The notes: generated by a model from the sequence alone, not told the origin. Shown: positions 10,601 to 22,590, counted from the first letter of the stretch. The stretch is DNA of 64,000 nt from Luscinia megarhynchos (GCA_034336665.1 JAPFBE010000013.1:23229056-23293055); one strand, 5' to 3'. A program made the numbers and translations.

Positions 10601-13600
10601 AGGGTTTTTTCCAAGCCTTTCTTAGAGTAGTTACTGCCTTTCACTCCCATCTGTCATAACCTTTTCATGAGCAGGACCATCTGTTATATTAAATAGCTCC
10701 TGCTATGTTTTCTATTGCTGCCAACATTTCTTCTCTGGGATTTAAAGAGAAATAAAAAGGTGGCAGTGCTAAAATGCTGAGATTTATTTTCAGGTGCCGT
10801 TGTAGCAGCCTTGTAATCTATCATTAGAAACTGATGCTTAAATGAAAGCTGTTGGTCTGATTTTTGCTTTGTTTTTTTTTTTTCCAAGCACTGATAGAAT
10901 TGCACAAAGATGACTCTGTTAATGTAGCACGTGGTGCAGCATTCACCCATGTTCCTCTTTGTTCATCTTGTGTAAGTTCTGACTATTCTGATTGGACTTG
11001 GTAATTACAGCTGCAAACTCTAAATGTATAACGAGGAGTTCAGAAGTCCTGGAGTTACTTTCATAAGGTGGGGTAGATATGGTCAAAGTCAATAGGTGCC
11101 CTGATATGCAAATATGTTGCCTAGAAAGTGAAGCAAGCAGGGAGCATGCTGTTACTGGCACCAGCTGACAACACAGCCAGGGAATTGTGAGAACCTAAGT
11201 CTATATCCTGAAGTTTCATATTCATTAAGCACTCTCTGTGTGATGGTACAGGCACAGAAACATCTTAGGAACCAGGCCATGGAAAAAATTGCTTGGACAC
11301 TTCAGGGTATTGATTCCGTACCCTGCCTCAGCAGGGATTGTGTGCTTCCTAATATGTGTAAAGATGTTTTTTTCCTCTTTTTCCAAGGCTGTGCTTTGGC
11401 AGTTTTATTTATCTCTCTTTGGTCCAGCCTGCAATGACTCTGTTCACATTTGGGATTTAATTGGATTAGAGTGCATTAGCCTTTTGTTAGTTAGACAGCA
11501 GGGAGACTTGAGAGCCAGAATGTAGCTTGTAGCCAAGGAGTGTAGGGCAGCCAGCGGTTTTGGGAATATAAATCACACTGATTTTTTTTTCCCCTTCCCT
11601 TGGCATAATCTAGATTGAGTTTCTGAGCTGATTTGTTTGAGGTATAGAGCCAGCATGGGAGAACATGATATCTTGAAAAACCTGGAAAATGCAAATGTTG
11701 CACTCCTGAATGGTATGCTCTGTCTTGGAAAGAGAGAGCAGGAGTGAAGCTATTCACATTATCTTACTCCTACCTTCATGTTCAAATTAAGACCTTATTT
11801 TTTTCTGCAATTTAAGGATTCTTGCTGCAGAATCTTACTCTGCAATACTGAGTCCCAATTGTTTTATAGAAAACAAAACCCTGTCTTTGTGAGAGAATAA
11901 AAAGTATTAATTCCCTTTCTTGTATTTTCCTTAGAGCAATGATTTATAGTTGACATCCATGAATACAATACATAATACTTCTTTAGCAAGCGCCGTTTGT
12001 CATCAAATCAGTGGTTAATGGTGGTTTAGCTTGAAAGATCTGATAAGTAGCGAGTCCAAAAATCTAAACAGCATTATGAACTACAGGTTCATAATGGATA
12101 CTTTGAATTTTAAGGCAAATTTAGTCCTTAAGTCTTGTTACTGCTCTAAAACCTGCAATCAGCCCAAAAGCAACCAATCAAACCCAGAAGAAGCCAAACC
12201 CCCAAAACCAGTGGAGGGATGTTGCTTCCTTCTGTGTCAGTTAAACAGGATGTGGGTGTGGGCAAGCTCAATTTTTTTGTTTTTGTCAGAATTGTAGCAG
12301 AGACTTGAATATAGGATGGACTAGAAGAAGCATATTCTGGACTCACTTGCTAATTTAGTCTTAAAACACACATGTACCTTCTTCTGCTCAAATGAAAGCT
12401 TCTAAACACCTAAATATTTGCTCTCTCTCAGGCTTCATTATCAGAATATTTTTAAGAGAATAATTTATTTCAGTGGTTTAAGAGGAAGTCTGACTTACAA
12501 GATACTGAGAACAGCCATAGTGTTAATTATTAGCTTAGAAAAAAAAGAAAATCTTGTTTATAGCTGTTGAAAAACAAAACACCACCACCAACAAACTTGC
12601 CTTACAGACTTCTGGTGCAAAAAAACATTTTGCCTTTGGTAGCATGGCCTACAAAGAATTTTTGGATAGAACTGTCATTTGAAAACACCAGCTTCTAATT
12701 ATGATTTGAGTTCATTTAAGCATTGGATGTTAATCTTGCTCTGCATCCGTGTTTTATTTTCTTAAAAGTTCATAGTTGTAGAAAGCCATTAAGACACACT
12801 GATTTGTGTATAACTACAAGTCTTCTGCTACTTCTGGAAGCTTTTCTCACTACCCAGGAGGACAGACATTTAGATAATTGTAGAATTTGTTTATTCATAT
12901 TGTAACAATGAGATTTGTGTTAAAATGGGTATTGACACTTTATATGGATTCTTTTTCACTTAGGACTTGTCAGTATATTTCCATCTGAAGAATGGAAGAA
13001 TTCATGTAAAAATGCAGATTATTTTTTTTAATTAGGCAAAAGCTTGAACATAGCCAGTATATTTTGTATTCAAAAATGAAGTGCTGAGTAGAGGAACAAT
13101 CATTTATAGTTTCCTTTGCTATCCTGTGCCTGTTCCTGAAAATATAACATCTTTCTCAATTCTGTCATCTGCTTCTCCCAGCATTTTGAAGTACTGCCTG
13201 CTTATCATAGTGTATCAAATGAAATAATATAGCAAATTCAGCCATTGTGGCATGTGATTATAACATCAAATTCAACTTGAAATACTTTTAAAGGTAGAGC
13301 TGACATTTCCTAAAGCAATTGTATTCATCCAGGCTTTAAACTGTTCTTCCCCTGACCTGCTGAATAGCCACTTGCACATCTTTGTACATCTTTGTACACT
13401 TGTACATCTTTGCCCATTTTTGAATCTCTTTTGAAAGAGGCTTAGAGAAATTTTCTAAATGAGTTGCAAAAGCAGATGTGTCTGTTCATCCTGAATAATT
13501 TTCAATGTTATTTCTTTCAGTGAATACATTTATTCAAGGATCTCATCTAAGCAACACAAGACTGTAGTAGGCAGCCAGTCCCAGGGAGAAGCAGGTGTGC

Positions 13601-16600
13601 AGCAGCCCAGTGGGACTTGCTGGCCATGCCAGGACTCAGGATGCCTGGCAGTGTGTCCTCCTGGTGCTGAGCTGTGTGAAGCAGGGAGAGGTAGCCAGCA
13701 GGCAGCAAGAGCCACATCTGCATGGATGTTGTTAACTCTTACCTGGTGGGGCTGCTGTGTGAAGGAGCGAACATGGGTAGCTGATCTGGTAGGTCTGAAA
13801 AAAGATGGAGAAACATCACTGATCTTGTACTTTTTTCTGTCCTTACAGTTGGTCCATTAACCATCACCTTCAGGGTGCTCCCTAGTGAAAGGATGATCAT
13901 GGAAAGAAATCCTTTTGTTCAGTCTGGTGGCCACTACAGGCCACCTCACTGCTTTGCCCGCTACAAATCCGCCATCCTTGTGGCCTACAGGAACCAGGAG
14001 AAGTACCTTCGTCATCTTCTCTACTATATCCATCCTTTCCTGCAGCGCCAGCAGCTCAGTTACACTATCTACCTGATTCAGCAGGTAAATCCAAGTCAAA
14101 TGTGCCTGCTGGGAAGCTCAGCTGCACCATGTAAGGGTTGCATTCTGAACAAGAATTGTGACTCTTCTGATGTGGAAATACTATTTTATGCATGGGCTGA
14201 GAGGAGGTCAGATATGCTGTCCCATCTCCATGCCTGCTAATGATTGAAATGCCTTACCACTTGTCAAGATCATCATTCTGCTGTTAATTCATTCTGTCCT
14301 GGGGGTATAAATTTGTCACTAAGTGGTTGTAACGTGGAGGTACTGGGTCCAAGACAGAGACACAGCACACAAAAGCACTTTATTGTTCTCAACAGCACCT
14401 GAAATACCTTTCTTAATGTTCCCCGGCAAGCACTTGTGATTGGGTCAAAGTTCAGGCTACCTCTGACCGATAGCTTGTGCAGGCCAGGCAGGAACCCACT
14501 GGGTCAAATCCCTGTCTGCTTCCGAATCTTGTCCTATCACTGTTCCCTGGAGGCCTGTCTATCAGGCCAGGCTGCTTCTCCCATATATGGTGGAATCAAT
14601 TGCCCAGTACAAGCCAGTTTGTACTGTGACAAATGGTTGTGCTGGTTTGAAAGTAAACCAGAGGGGGAAATTAACCCCCACACAATCACCTTGAGAAAGA
14701 TTTTCAGATTGGAATTACAACTTCAAAGAAAGATTATGATAAATGCATTAATACAAAAACATTGGCTTAAAGTGACAGAGTCAGATTAACAGTCCTGTCC
14801 CCCTGTTGGTCAGGATGGTGGTCACAGTCTTATTAAGTGACGAGTGCAGTGTTGAAAACGGTGGTTCTGTAGAAGATCTGGTCCTCCTCTGTGTTATAAA
14901 TTACTCACCACAATCGGGTAGGTCAATCAATAAGGCAATTTATTAATTCGTTGATAAGGAACAGACAACGCAGTGCTGGGCACGTGGGGAGTCTGCACTC
15001 CACCACACATCCATCCCACCTTTGGTCACTGCCCCTTTTATAGGCAGTTTCTTGGTGGGCTGTGACATGCCCACTGGGCTGGGGTACAGGTCTGAACAAG
15101 CCCAAACATGTTAGCCAGCACTCAAGCAGCAGTGGCCACAAGTCCCCACCAGGTCTGGACAAGGCTTGAACATGTTGTCAGGTTACACTCCTAGCAAGCA
15201 GGTAACAGCAGAGACAAGCCTGCTCATGTCCAAACAAGCTCGCATTTTCCTTATACATAAAAGCGGATACAATTCATGATTATAGTGACAAAATAACAAA
15301 AATACATGAAAACAAAAAAATCAACAATTTCCAACAAAGTGATTTAAACAAATACAATGAAATTATTAGATTTTTTCGTGTGTCTCATGTCTATGCTTTA
15401 CTTTGGATTCAGTATTTTTGTTATATTTGATCCCATGGTGTATTTTCATAATGACAGGAATCACTATGTAACATCTCACATCTGGGTCCCTCGAGCAATT
15501 GAGTTTGGTGTCCCAAGTTCCCAAATCAAGATTATATTTGGTCAGGTTCAGGTGGTACCTCCCCCAGGGCAGGAGGTTTCACAGTGGAGTGCTGTAGTCC
15601 TATGAGGGACAGAATATTTTTAGAGTCCTTGGTGGTTGTTGCTGCTGGCTGTTCTGCTGGTGACATCGAGTTCATGATGGCCCCTTAGCGGAGACCCTTC
15701 GGGGTGGGTGGGAGGGACTGCTGCTTCACCGGAGGGAGTTACCACATCTGAGTTACTGGTCTGAAGAAAAAGAAACATTATCCTGCCTCGGCAGGGCTGC
15801 TTCTTTTTTTTCTTATCTGATTTGACAACCAGCTGTAGCCTGAGGGCTGGCTGTGCACTGGGCAGCTGCTGCAAAGGACCCATCATTAAGAGTTTGTCTG
15901 AAAATGATGTAGAGGAAAGTGGAATACAGAGTTTGGTTACACCCCACATTAGCACTTTCGTTTTTGTAACCCAGTACAGTGATAACTTGTGTTTTTCTCT
16001 TTTTGAGATTTTCATCTGGTTTGTCTGTAGCTTGTCAGTGTGACAACTGAGCAAAACCTGGAGATTAAATGCTGAAGTGAAACTGGATATTTTTAGTCTG
16101 TATCAAATACCAACATGTGGCTTGGCCCTGCTGTGGGGCAGCCTGTGCAGGTCAAACAGCCTTTTGTACCTGACATGAACTGTTGTTGCAAAAGATGAGT
16201 GGCAATGAAGCAAGTTTTTGATTCATCAGTTAAAACCAGTAGTTTATTGGGAGGGCAAAGAAGCTTTTTTGTTTGACCAAGATCTTTTTGTCATTTGTAA
16301 GTTTTAGTAAACAGTAGTCAGGGCAAAAGTGTTGCTGTGCAAATGTGCACCTGAGGATTGGCTTATGGGTCTCTTGAAAGTCAGCCTTCTTCAGGTGCCA
16401 ATGTGCCCAACAGTGCATAGCCCCTGTTGGCAGACACAGCAAAGCTGACAATTGTTGAGAATGTTGTAAAGAGGATGGGTGACATTTTCAAAGTTGGGTG
16501 CATGGAATTTGCAGCCATTATTGATTCATTCAATTGAATAAGGCTTTTTGACGTGACTTTTTTTTTTTTTGACTAAAACAAATTTTATCTGAGTTACCAT

Positions 16601-19600
16601 CTTTGTTGTTTTAGTGAAGAAATGTAGGTTTTCTTTTCCAGGTAGGGACTGGCTCATTTAACCGAGCAAAGCTGCTTAATGTTGGTGTCCGGGAAGCCAT
16701 GAAGGATGAAGAGTGGGACTGCCTTGTCTTGCATGATATTGACCTGGTGCCTGAGAATGATTATAACCTCTACATTTGTGATGAATATTACCCTAAGCAC
16801 ATGGCCAGTGCCATGGATAAGTTTCAGTACACGTAAGTGCCTCCATTTGCTTTCTGTGGATATATTCCAGTTGGTTCACTTTCTGTTAGAAAGTATGGTG
16901 GAAACAGTGAAAGACACAACCTTTTTGAGGTTTTCTGTGTGTTCATTTTGCTGTAGTGACTTCCTAGAAAAGGATATTTTTGACTCAAGTATGCAAACTT
17001 GAATGTTTCCTTGCTTGTGGTTCCCTGTTCCACAGTTAGCTCAGCTTGGCAAATGGCTGGCAGATTTATATTTGACTTTCCTTCAAGAAAAAAAGTATAG
17101 GGTGGGATTATTGGATCATGTGGAATATGATGTGACAGGATACTGGTCCAAGATATGAATTTTGAAACCACCTTTACTTTGGTCAGTTTTGGGGGAAGGT
17201 GGTGGGATACAGAGAGGGGAATGGAACACGATGGGAGTTACACTGGGTTTACTGTTTCAGGGTTTGGCATTGTCATACAGTGCCTGCAAGTATGCAATTA
17301 ATGTATGTGTGACTTGGATCACACTTAGTTGTGAAGGATAGGCATTAGTCTTCAATAGTGAACTTTCAGTAGCGAACTGGTTTTTGTTGACTGGGTTTTT
17401 TTGGAGAGTGGTGTGTGTTTGCTTGTTTGTTTTCTCTTTTAGTCTGCCATACAAGTCCTTTTTTGGGGGCGTCTCTGCTCTGACTCCAGAACATTACATG
17501 AAGATGAATGGGTTTCCCAACACGTACTGGGGCGATGGTGGTGCAAATGATGACATTGCTACAAGGTACCAATGCACAGGACAGGCTTGAAATGGATCTA
17601 AGCTGGCAAGTGAAGCATAGCAGCACCCTAGGAAAGGAACCAAAGACATTGTTCCTTAAAGTGCTTGCATTATCATTATAATCTCAAATGCTGTTGGTAT
17701 TGGGTATGCTTAATGTCAGAAGATGCTCAGAACCTATGAATCCAATCACTGTGTGCTGGGAAAGCAAAGCTTTCTCATTTCTGGGGAGCAGAATGTTATT
17801 TCACATCCTTTTGCCTTCAGTGCAAGGGGTTATAACCACTTGTAGTTGACAAGTGCCTCCATTGATGTTGACAGCCCCAAGGGAGGGAAGGAATCTGCAA
17901 GCTTGACGAATAAGAAGGTACTTAACTAATTCTCAGACAGCTGGGAATTTAAGTTAAGTGCATTTAGGTTGCTCCAAGTGTTATCTAACCACTGATACTT
18001 GGCATTAAGGAAGACAAGGAATTGTCTTTTTTCTGCAGTGCTGGGTGATGGAGGAGCCTGTGTACCAGTATGAGTCAGTGACAGCAAGAGTTGATGGTTT
18101 TTCTTGTACTTTGGTTGCCATGACAGCAGCATTCTATAGATGAGTTTAGGTGCTTTGTCTAATGCGAATTCTTCAAGTACAGAGTCATGGCTGCAGCTTC
18201 TCTATTCAGCTTTGGAATTGCACTGTGCACCTTTATGATCCAGCACTGGGGCAGGCTCATGAGGAGTTTATAAAACTAAACTGACCATGGAAGCCTTTGT
18301 TATTTTTGTTTTCCAGAATGTGACAAGTTACACGGGATTTTTTCATAGCAGTATTCATCTGGGAATTGAAAGCCAGATTTTCTAACATAGAATTCCTCCT
18401 TTGCCTTTCAGAGAAAGCCAACTAAAAGGTTGTATGGTTGTTTAGAGAGTCGGCATTTATGAAAGGAATAGAATGCCAGGAAAATAGATCTTTACATCAA
18501 GTACTACAATGCTGGGTCTATTCAGCTGTAATTTGGTTTTTGGTACCCAGGGTAGAGTCATGCCAGTTATGCATAGAAGTGCACTCCTTTGAAGAGAATC
18601 CTGGAAGGCAGGTGAATTATATAGCTCCCAAAATTCCTTTCTGCAAGGGAATTAGAGCCAATGTTTTCAGAGAAAACTTACACTAATGATTAGCAATGTT
18701 TTGGCCCAGAGATACATGGAGGCCATCGATAGTGCCTGTTAATGATTTATTCACATTCTGAAGTCTCAACCTGCAGAAGTTAGGAATAGACTGGCTACTT
18801 TTCAATGACCAGCTGGGATCTGGATTTTAGGAGGTGCTCAAGCACTTCTTGCCATGTAGCAAAAAAATTAATGAATTTTTTTTGACATTTCAATATCCAA
18901 TTTTTTAGACTTCTGTGCAAAGATGATTTTTTTTCTGGGATACTGCTTATTAAAAGCAGAGTTAATGAAAAAAAGCTGCCAGCTGCTACTCATAGTTAGC
19001 AGACTGCAGTACTCTGTAATACAAGTTGTAGCAAATACCAGGATCTACCTTTTATTAGAAGAAAACACTATTCTAATTTGAGCCACTTGTGCTAAGATTT
19101 TCAGCTACAGGAAGATCTGTTGGGCTCTTCTTAACAGTAAATGAATGTATTAACAGTGCAGTTTTAGTCTTACTTGCAATGCAAAAAACTGTAACAGCAA
19201 AGCTAGTTTAGTGTTCTTGCTTTTTGTCTCTTTATGATTGAATGTGTCATAAGCTTATGTTCAGAAAACAAGATACTTTGCCTAAAACTCCAGCTGAAAT
19301 TTTAGAACTATAACGCTGTCAGTGAAGTGTTATAATCATCTGATGGCTCTAGCCTAACAAATATTTTCAATTCTGTAGCCTTTCAGCTTTATAACATTCC
19401 TGCTATATCAGATCCCGCTGGAATGCAGTCAAATGCTGCAAACATGCCAGTTAGATAATCTCAACTGAGCAAACATTAATTCTTATATTCACAGGAATTT
19501 TCTCTGCCTAAGGGCTGTCCTGTAGTAGCAGAGGTTTAGTAGCCCTAGCACTATTAAAGTCACCTTTTATTGGCAAAGTAACATAGGTGCTATCAGCAGC

Positions 19601-21314
19601 GGCCTGTGGGTTGCTTGAAAGTCACCCAAATGCTGGGTTTGGAAGCTCTGTTCTGGAGCCTTCAATTCCTCTTTTCTTATCTAACTGTCCTGCAGCTGAG
19701 CTTACGTACGTTTGTCTGGTGCCTGTATTTATCCCTAATCTTTTATGAACCAGTCCAATCAGGCTGTCTGAATGAATGGCATTTCTCAAAGAGCACAGAG
19801 GCTTAATCTGGTTTTGAAACTCAGGACTGGCTTCCTTTCAGAAACTGCAAGGTATTTTTTTTTCTTTAAAGTTTAGGTGATGGAGTTCTAGGCAGCAAAA
19901 GCTCTGCTCTTAGGAACTGCTCTTGAATGCTCTGTATGTTGTAGTTCATTCCCTGCTTGCTCTAATCCCCTTGTGCCCTGTCAAAGTGCACTGCAGCTGG
20001 GAGCTTTCTAGCCCAAGCCTGGCCTGGAGCTCACTAGAGAAGATCATGTGGCCCTGTGCTTCTTCTGCGCTTTGTTTTTATTACATTAGCACTGAAAATC
20101 ATGTCTGACCATAAGCCTGGAAGTGGCATCTCTGTGTCTGAGCAAACACTTTCCTATGGTGTTTTAAAGGATTCACTTAGCAGGAATGAAAATAGTCCGG
20201 ACATCACCTCACCTTGGACGCTACCGAGTAATAGACTACAACGAAGTGACAGAGATCCAAGAGCCTTGGAGGAGGTACCTGGGGGGGCTGGGGGCTGCTC
20301 TGGGCTTTGTGGCAGGTTGCTGTTGCTGTCATCTTCCCTGGCAAAGGCTACATATGCCTCACGTCACTGCTGCTTTTTCTGCTTTAGGAAGGCTATTTAA
20401 AAGCAGGCCCCCGTCAGTTTCAACTGAGTCATTTGACTCCTGTCTTCACATTTGAAGGGTTTCTCCTACTTCCCTGCCTTTCCTTCCTATTGTGAAGGAC
20501 ACATGCTAGCTAGGAACCTAACACATTGTATTTTAGCATGGAATTATATAGGAAGTAAAACTTAAAGAAAAAAATACAGCCTGTCCTGTAAATAGGGAGA
20601 TTTCAATTTGAAGAGCCACTGTGTTGTAAATTCCCAATATTAAAAGCTTGCTGTTCAGTCTGTGTGGAGTTACAACATGCCATTAAAATAGTGGAAAGCA
20701 ATATTGTACTTTGAAGACATGAGAAAAGTGCTATGAGAGACTTTATCAAAGACTGTTTTATATAGAAGAGCTGGAGGAAGGTGTTGGGTCAAGTGTGGTG
20801 GCAGCTTCTCATACTGACAGTGCAGATTTCTCTTTATCATCTCAAAACTCAGGTTTCCATAACAACCCTGTCAAAACCTACCTACAGCAGCCTATGCACA
20901 CCGTGGCTGCAAACTTCTGCATTGCACACCCTAGTCTCTCTTAAGGTGCTGACAGCTGCCACTTCACTGGTCTCCCTCTCTAATCAGGGTCCAGTCCGAA
21001 TTGTCCTCCTTGTTTGGAATACTCAGTGTGAACTCACTCTAATCTGTTCAGTCTCTATAGTGTGAAGAATTGTCTCAGGGCTTTTCTGCCGTCTGGAAGA
21101 TTTTTTCTTCTGCAGCTTCAGCTGCAAATGTTACCCTCTTTCTTCTAATTGCAGATATTCTTCCTCCCTCAGGCCTCCTTCCCAACACAACACCAGAAAA
21201 ACATGGAAAGCTGATGGAATGAATACATTACAGTTCAGGCTCCTTTCCAGGACTAAGCATCCTCTTTATACCAAGATCACTGTCGACATTGGATATGTTC
21301 CCCCATCTTCTTAA
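7390..21314 (+). CDS. B4GALT3: B4GALT3-like protein, six coding exons, degenerate active site
   Basis: A Golgi type II membrane protein of the beta-1,4-galactosyltransferase family (GT7). Coding exons are 7,390-7,612, 13,849-14,084, 16,642-16,832, 17,443-17,565, 20,170-20,274 and 21,173-21,314. Joined, they give 339 residues with no stop (344 if the ATG at 7,375 is used). Seen in the protein: a four-residue tail, a membrane anchor at about residues 5-22, one N-glycosylation sequon (N51), family cysteines C67, C109, C180 and C199, FNR at 159-161 and a DID metal motif at 185-187. The usual WGWGGEDDD signature is replaced by WGDGGANDD (246-254). The Met and His that complete the Mn2+ site become V278 and Y281, and Arg191 of the bovine B4GALT1 UDP pocket is Q124. 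Wording such as VGVREAMKDEEWDC and GGVSALTPEHY is nearest to B4GALT3, but the long C-terminal tail of human B4GALT3 (393 residues) is absent. I infer a conserved protein without normal transferase activity. Assignment to the family is very secure; strict orthology to B4GALT3 is less so. Confidence 0.85.
7613..13848 (+). other. Intron 1 of the B4GALT3-like gene (6.2 kb)
   Basis: The intron runs from a GTAGGT donor to an acceptor reading ttttttctgtccttacag. It is AT-rich. I see no exon, RNA gene or clear transposon inside. The only local structure is a short imperfect tandem of 'acatctttgt' units at 13,375-13,415. Confidence 0.7.
13849..14084 (+). CDS. B4GALT3: B4GALT3-like coding exon 2
   Basis: This exon encodes the start of the catalytic domain, from VGPLTITF to [19 protein letters not shown]. 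The HPFLQRQQL block is nearly invariant in GT7 enzymes. The UDP-binding PFRNR/PHRNR motif is altered to AYRNQ (residues 120-124). It ends in phase 0 with CAG|GTAAAT. Confidence 0.9.
14328..14631 (-). repeat. Solo LTR of an endogenous retrovirus, about 304 bp
   Basis: The ends are TG...CA. On the minus strand an AATAAA polyadenylation signal (TTTATT on + near 14,380) lies about 50 bases before the end, which sets the orientation. The flanks are agtggt (left) and aatggt (right), a plausible 6-base target duplication with one change. It lies in intron 2 of the B4GALT3-like gene, antisense to it. Confidence 0.6.
14893..15611 (-). repeat. Second LTR-like remnant in intron 2
   Basis: On the minus strand there is a TATA-type box (TATAAAAGG, + strand around 15,032-15,044) and, about 95 bases downstream, AATAAA (around 14,938). 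This is the layout of a retroviral U3-R-U5. The outer limits are estimated from a TG at 14,892-14,893 and a CA at 15,610-15,611; no target duplication is visible. The stretch between the two LTRs (14,632-14,892) may be residual proviral sequence. Confidence 0.4.
15612..16641. other. Rest of intron 2, nothing recognised
   Basis: This is noncoding sequence leading to the exon 3 acceptor (ttcttttccag). The first 200 bases, with 'gcggagacccttcggggtgggtggg'-like sequence, may still belong to the LTR element. The remainder shows no repeat or exon that I can name. Confidence 0.5.
16642..16832 (+). CDS. B4GALT3: B4GALT3-like coding exon 3 (DxD exon)
   Basis: This exon encodes [20 protein letters not shown] through HDIDLVPENDYNLY and the conserved [23 protein letters not shown] and the metal-binding DxD (D185-I-D187) are kept. 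The donor is AC|GTAAGT, phase 2. Confidence 0.92.
17443..17565 (+). CDS. B4GALT3: B4GALT3-like coding exon 4, divergent signature motif
   Basis: This exon encodes LPYKSFFGGVSALTPEHY to NGFPNTYWGDGGANDDIATR. The codons TGG GGC GAT GGT GGT GCA AAT GAT GAC can be read directly at 17,528-17,554. Against the family consensus, the second Trp is Asp, Glu is Ala and the catalytic-base Asp is Asn. The flanking residues remain strongly conserved. The acceptor is ttctcttttag; the donor is AAG|GTACCA, weaker than consensus. Confidence 0.92.
17566..20169 (+). other. Intron 4 of the B4GALT3-like gene
   Basis: This is 2.6 kb of unremarkable AT-rich intron. No transposon, exon or RNA gene is recognised. The acceptor at the end reads ggtgttttaaag. 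Confidence 0.65.
20170..20274 (+). CDS. B4GALT3: B4GALT3-like coding exon 5, Mn2+ ligands lost
   Basis: This exon completes Arg258 and encodes IHLAGMKIVRTSPHLGRYRV to EIQEPWRR. LAGMKI and the G-R-Y frame match B4GALT3, so alignment is unambiguous. The metal-site Met and His (bovine B4GALT1 M344 and H347) are V278 and Y281, and the RDKGNEEN block that follows in active enzymes is absent. The donor is GAG|GTACCT, again a GTAC type. Confidence 0.9.
20275..21172 (+). other. Intron 5 of the B4GALT3-like gene
   Basis: This is a 0.9-kb intron with no recognised element. It ends with a pyrimidine-rich acceptor reading ttcttcctccctcag. Confidence 0.65.
21173..21314 (+). CDS. B4GALT3: B4GALT3-like coding exon 6 and stop
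   Basis: This exon encodes the C-terminus: KTWKADGMNTLQFRLLSR, HPLYTKITVDIG, then YVPPSS and TAA at 21,312-21,314. The TW..DGMN.L and PLYT.ITVDIG blocks are family hallmarks. The protein stops six residues after DIG, whereas human B4GALT3 continues with a long Pro-rich tail. Confidence 0.9.
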
Positions 21315-21734
21315 GAGACTGAAAACAAAAGCAGAGGTTGGGTGCCAGATAGGTGTTCACCCAATACCTCCCACTTTCCTGTGGAGTCTGCCCCACCTGA
21401 GATTAACCCTTTTGCCTTTCACTTCAAACTGTTTCAGATTTAGAAGAGGCTCCAGGAATAGGGTACGACAGCCACTCAACAATCTGTGGCTTACTGTAAA
21501 AATTGTCCAAGTTGCTGTAAAACCGACTCCTGAGCCATCTCTCTGTAACAGTAAGCTGATTCAAATTTTCTGGAACCTTTGTGTCCTTTGTAGCCAGATA
21601 GCTCTGTCCTGCTTTATACTTGTGTTAATTGAGATGCAAGCCATTCTGTTGGATTGGCCTCTGACATGTTGGATTTTGAGAAGGTGTTGAAGTCAGTTAC
21701 AGTTCTATAAATTCTATTTTGTGAATTTGAGTAA

Positions 21735-21795
21735 AATAAATGAAGTTATGTGTTTGGCTTGAGTTTTATAGAATACTGAATAAGAGTGTAATAAA
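21735..21795 (+). terminator. Polyadenylation signals of the B4GALT3-like gene
   Basis: AATAAA occurs at 21,735-21,740 and again at 21,790-21,795, about 420-480 bases after the stop codon. Either could end the transcript. Cleavage sites cannot be seen. Confidence 0.5.
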
Positions 21796-21904
21796 AGAGA
21801 AAGTTGCCCTGAAACCAGACAAACCAGAGTTTAAATCCCTGATTGTTTTTTTTCTGACCTGAACCACCACTGTTTAAATTATCTTATTGTAGCTGCAAGT
21901 AATG

Positions 21905-21960
21905 CAGACTGAATGGGACCTGAGGCTGTCACCTAGACTAACCTCCTGCTCAGAGTAGGG
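21905..21960 (-). repeat. Very degraded CR1 scrap
   Basis: Short sequence of the type 'gggacctgaggctgtcacctagactaacctcctgctcagag' keeps the order of a CR1 3' end in reverse complement. It is too short and diverged for a firm call. Confidence 0.35.
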
Positions 21961-22590
21961 AAATTAATCTACTGTTACAGCTGTTGCTCAGTCATTAAGT
22001 ATCATTCAAGGCTGAGCTGTCTTCACCATAAAATACTTCTGAAAAATTAAAAAAGGGTATTTTGACTTGTTACTTAAAGATACAAAAAATCCTTCCTCAC
22101 TAAAAAGGTGCCACCTATGCCACTATACTTACAAACATTTAGTTACAGTCTTCTCCACTAGTGGAATAATGTCCTAAAAGGAACTCTGACACACCTGGCT
22201 TCACATCAGCATATAAAGACAGTTAAATACAATGCAGTAAGTCAAGTGCTCTAATCAAGACTTCTGCACAAATCCAGCAGCACAGTGGAACAGCTGGTTA
22301 TCCACAGTCTTTCACCTGTTTCTTAAGCAAGACTCATAGATGATAATGGCCTGGGTATGTATACAAATACACACTCTACTAACATTGTGGCCCAAAGCAT
22401 TCAAATATGTGGAGAGGAATTCCTCCTCCTACAGCATAGCTGGCCACTGCCTTTGCTTCATGATCCCGGGAGAGCAACAGGCATCCTGCTGCAGAATGAG
22501 TGAGACTCATCACTGCCACAGGACATGTCAGCAGTCCCTCAGCAGGGGAGACTGGTGTGAAGACAAGACACTGGAGTTCAGCAGACTGAA

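Noticed and set aside
17528..17554. WGDGGANDD as a sequencing or assembly error
   Set aside because: Three residue changes need separate codon differences (GAT, GCA, AAT). The frame is kept, and further losses (V278, Y281, Q124) occur in other exons.
20781..21065. Ser/Thr-rich 94-codon frame in intron 5
   Set aside because: It is bounded by neither splice sites nor homology, and lies wholly between well-defined exons 5 and 6.
7390..21314. Processed or unitary pseudogene
   Set aside because: Introns with usable splice sites are present, phases are preserved and there is no stop or frameshift in 339 codons. Disablement is confined to catalytic positions.
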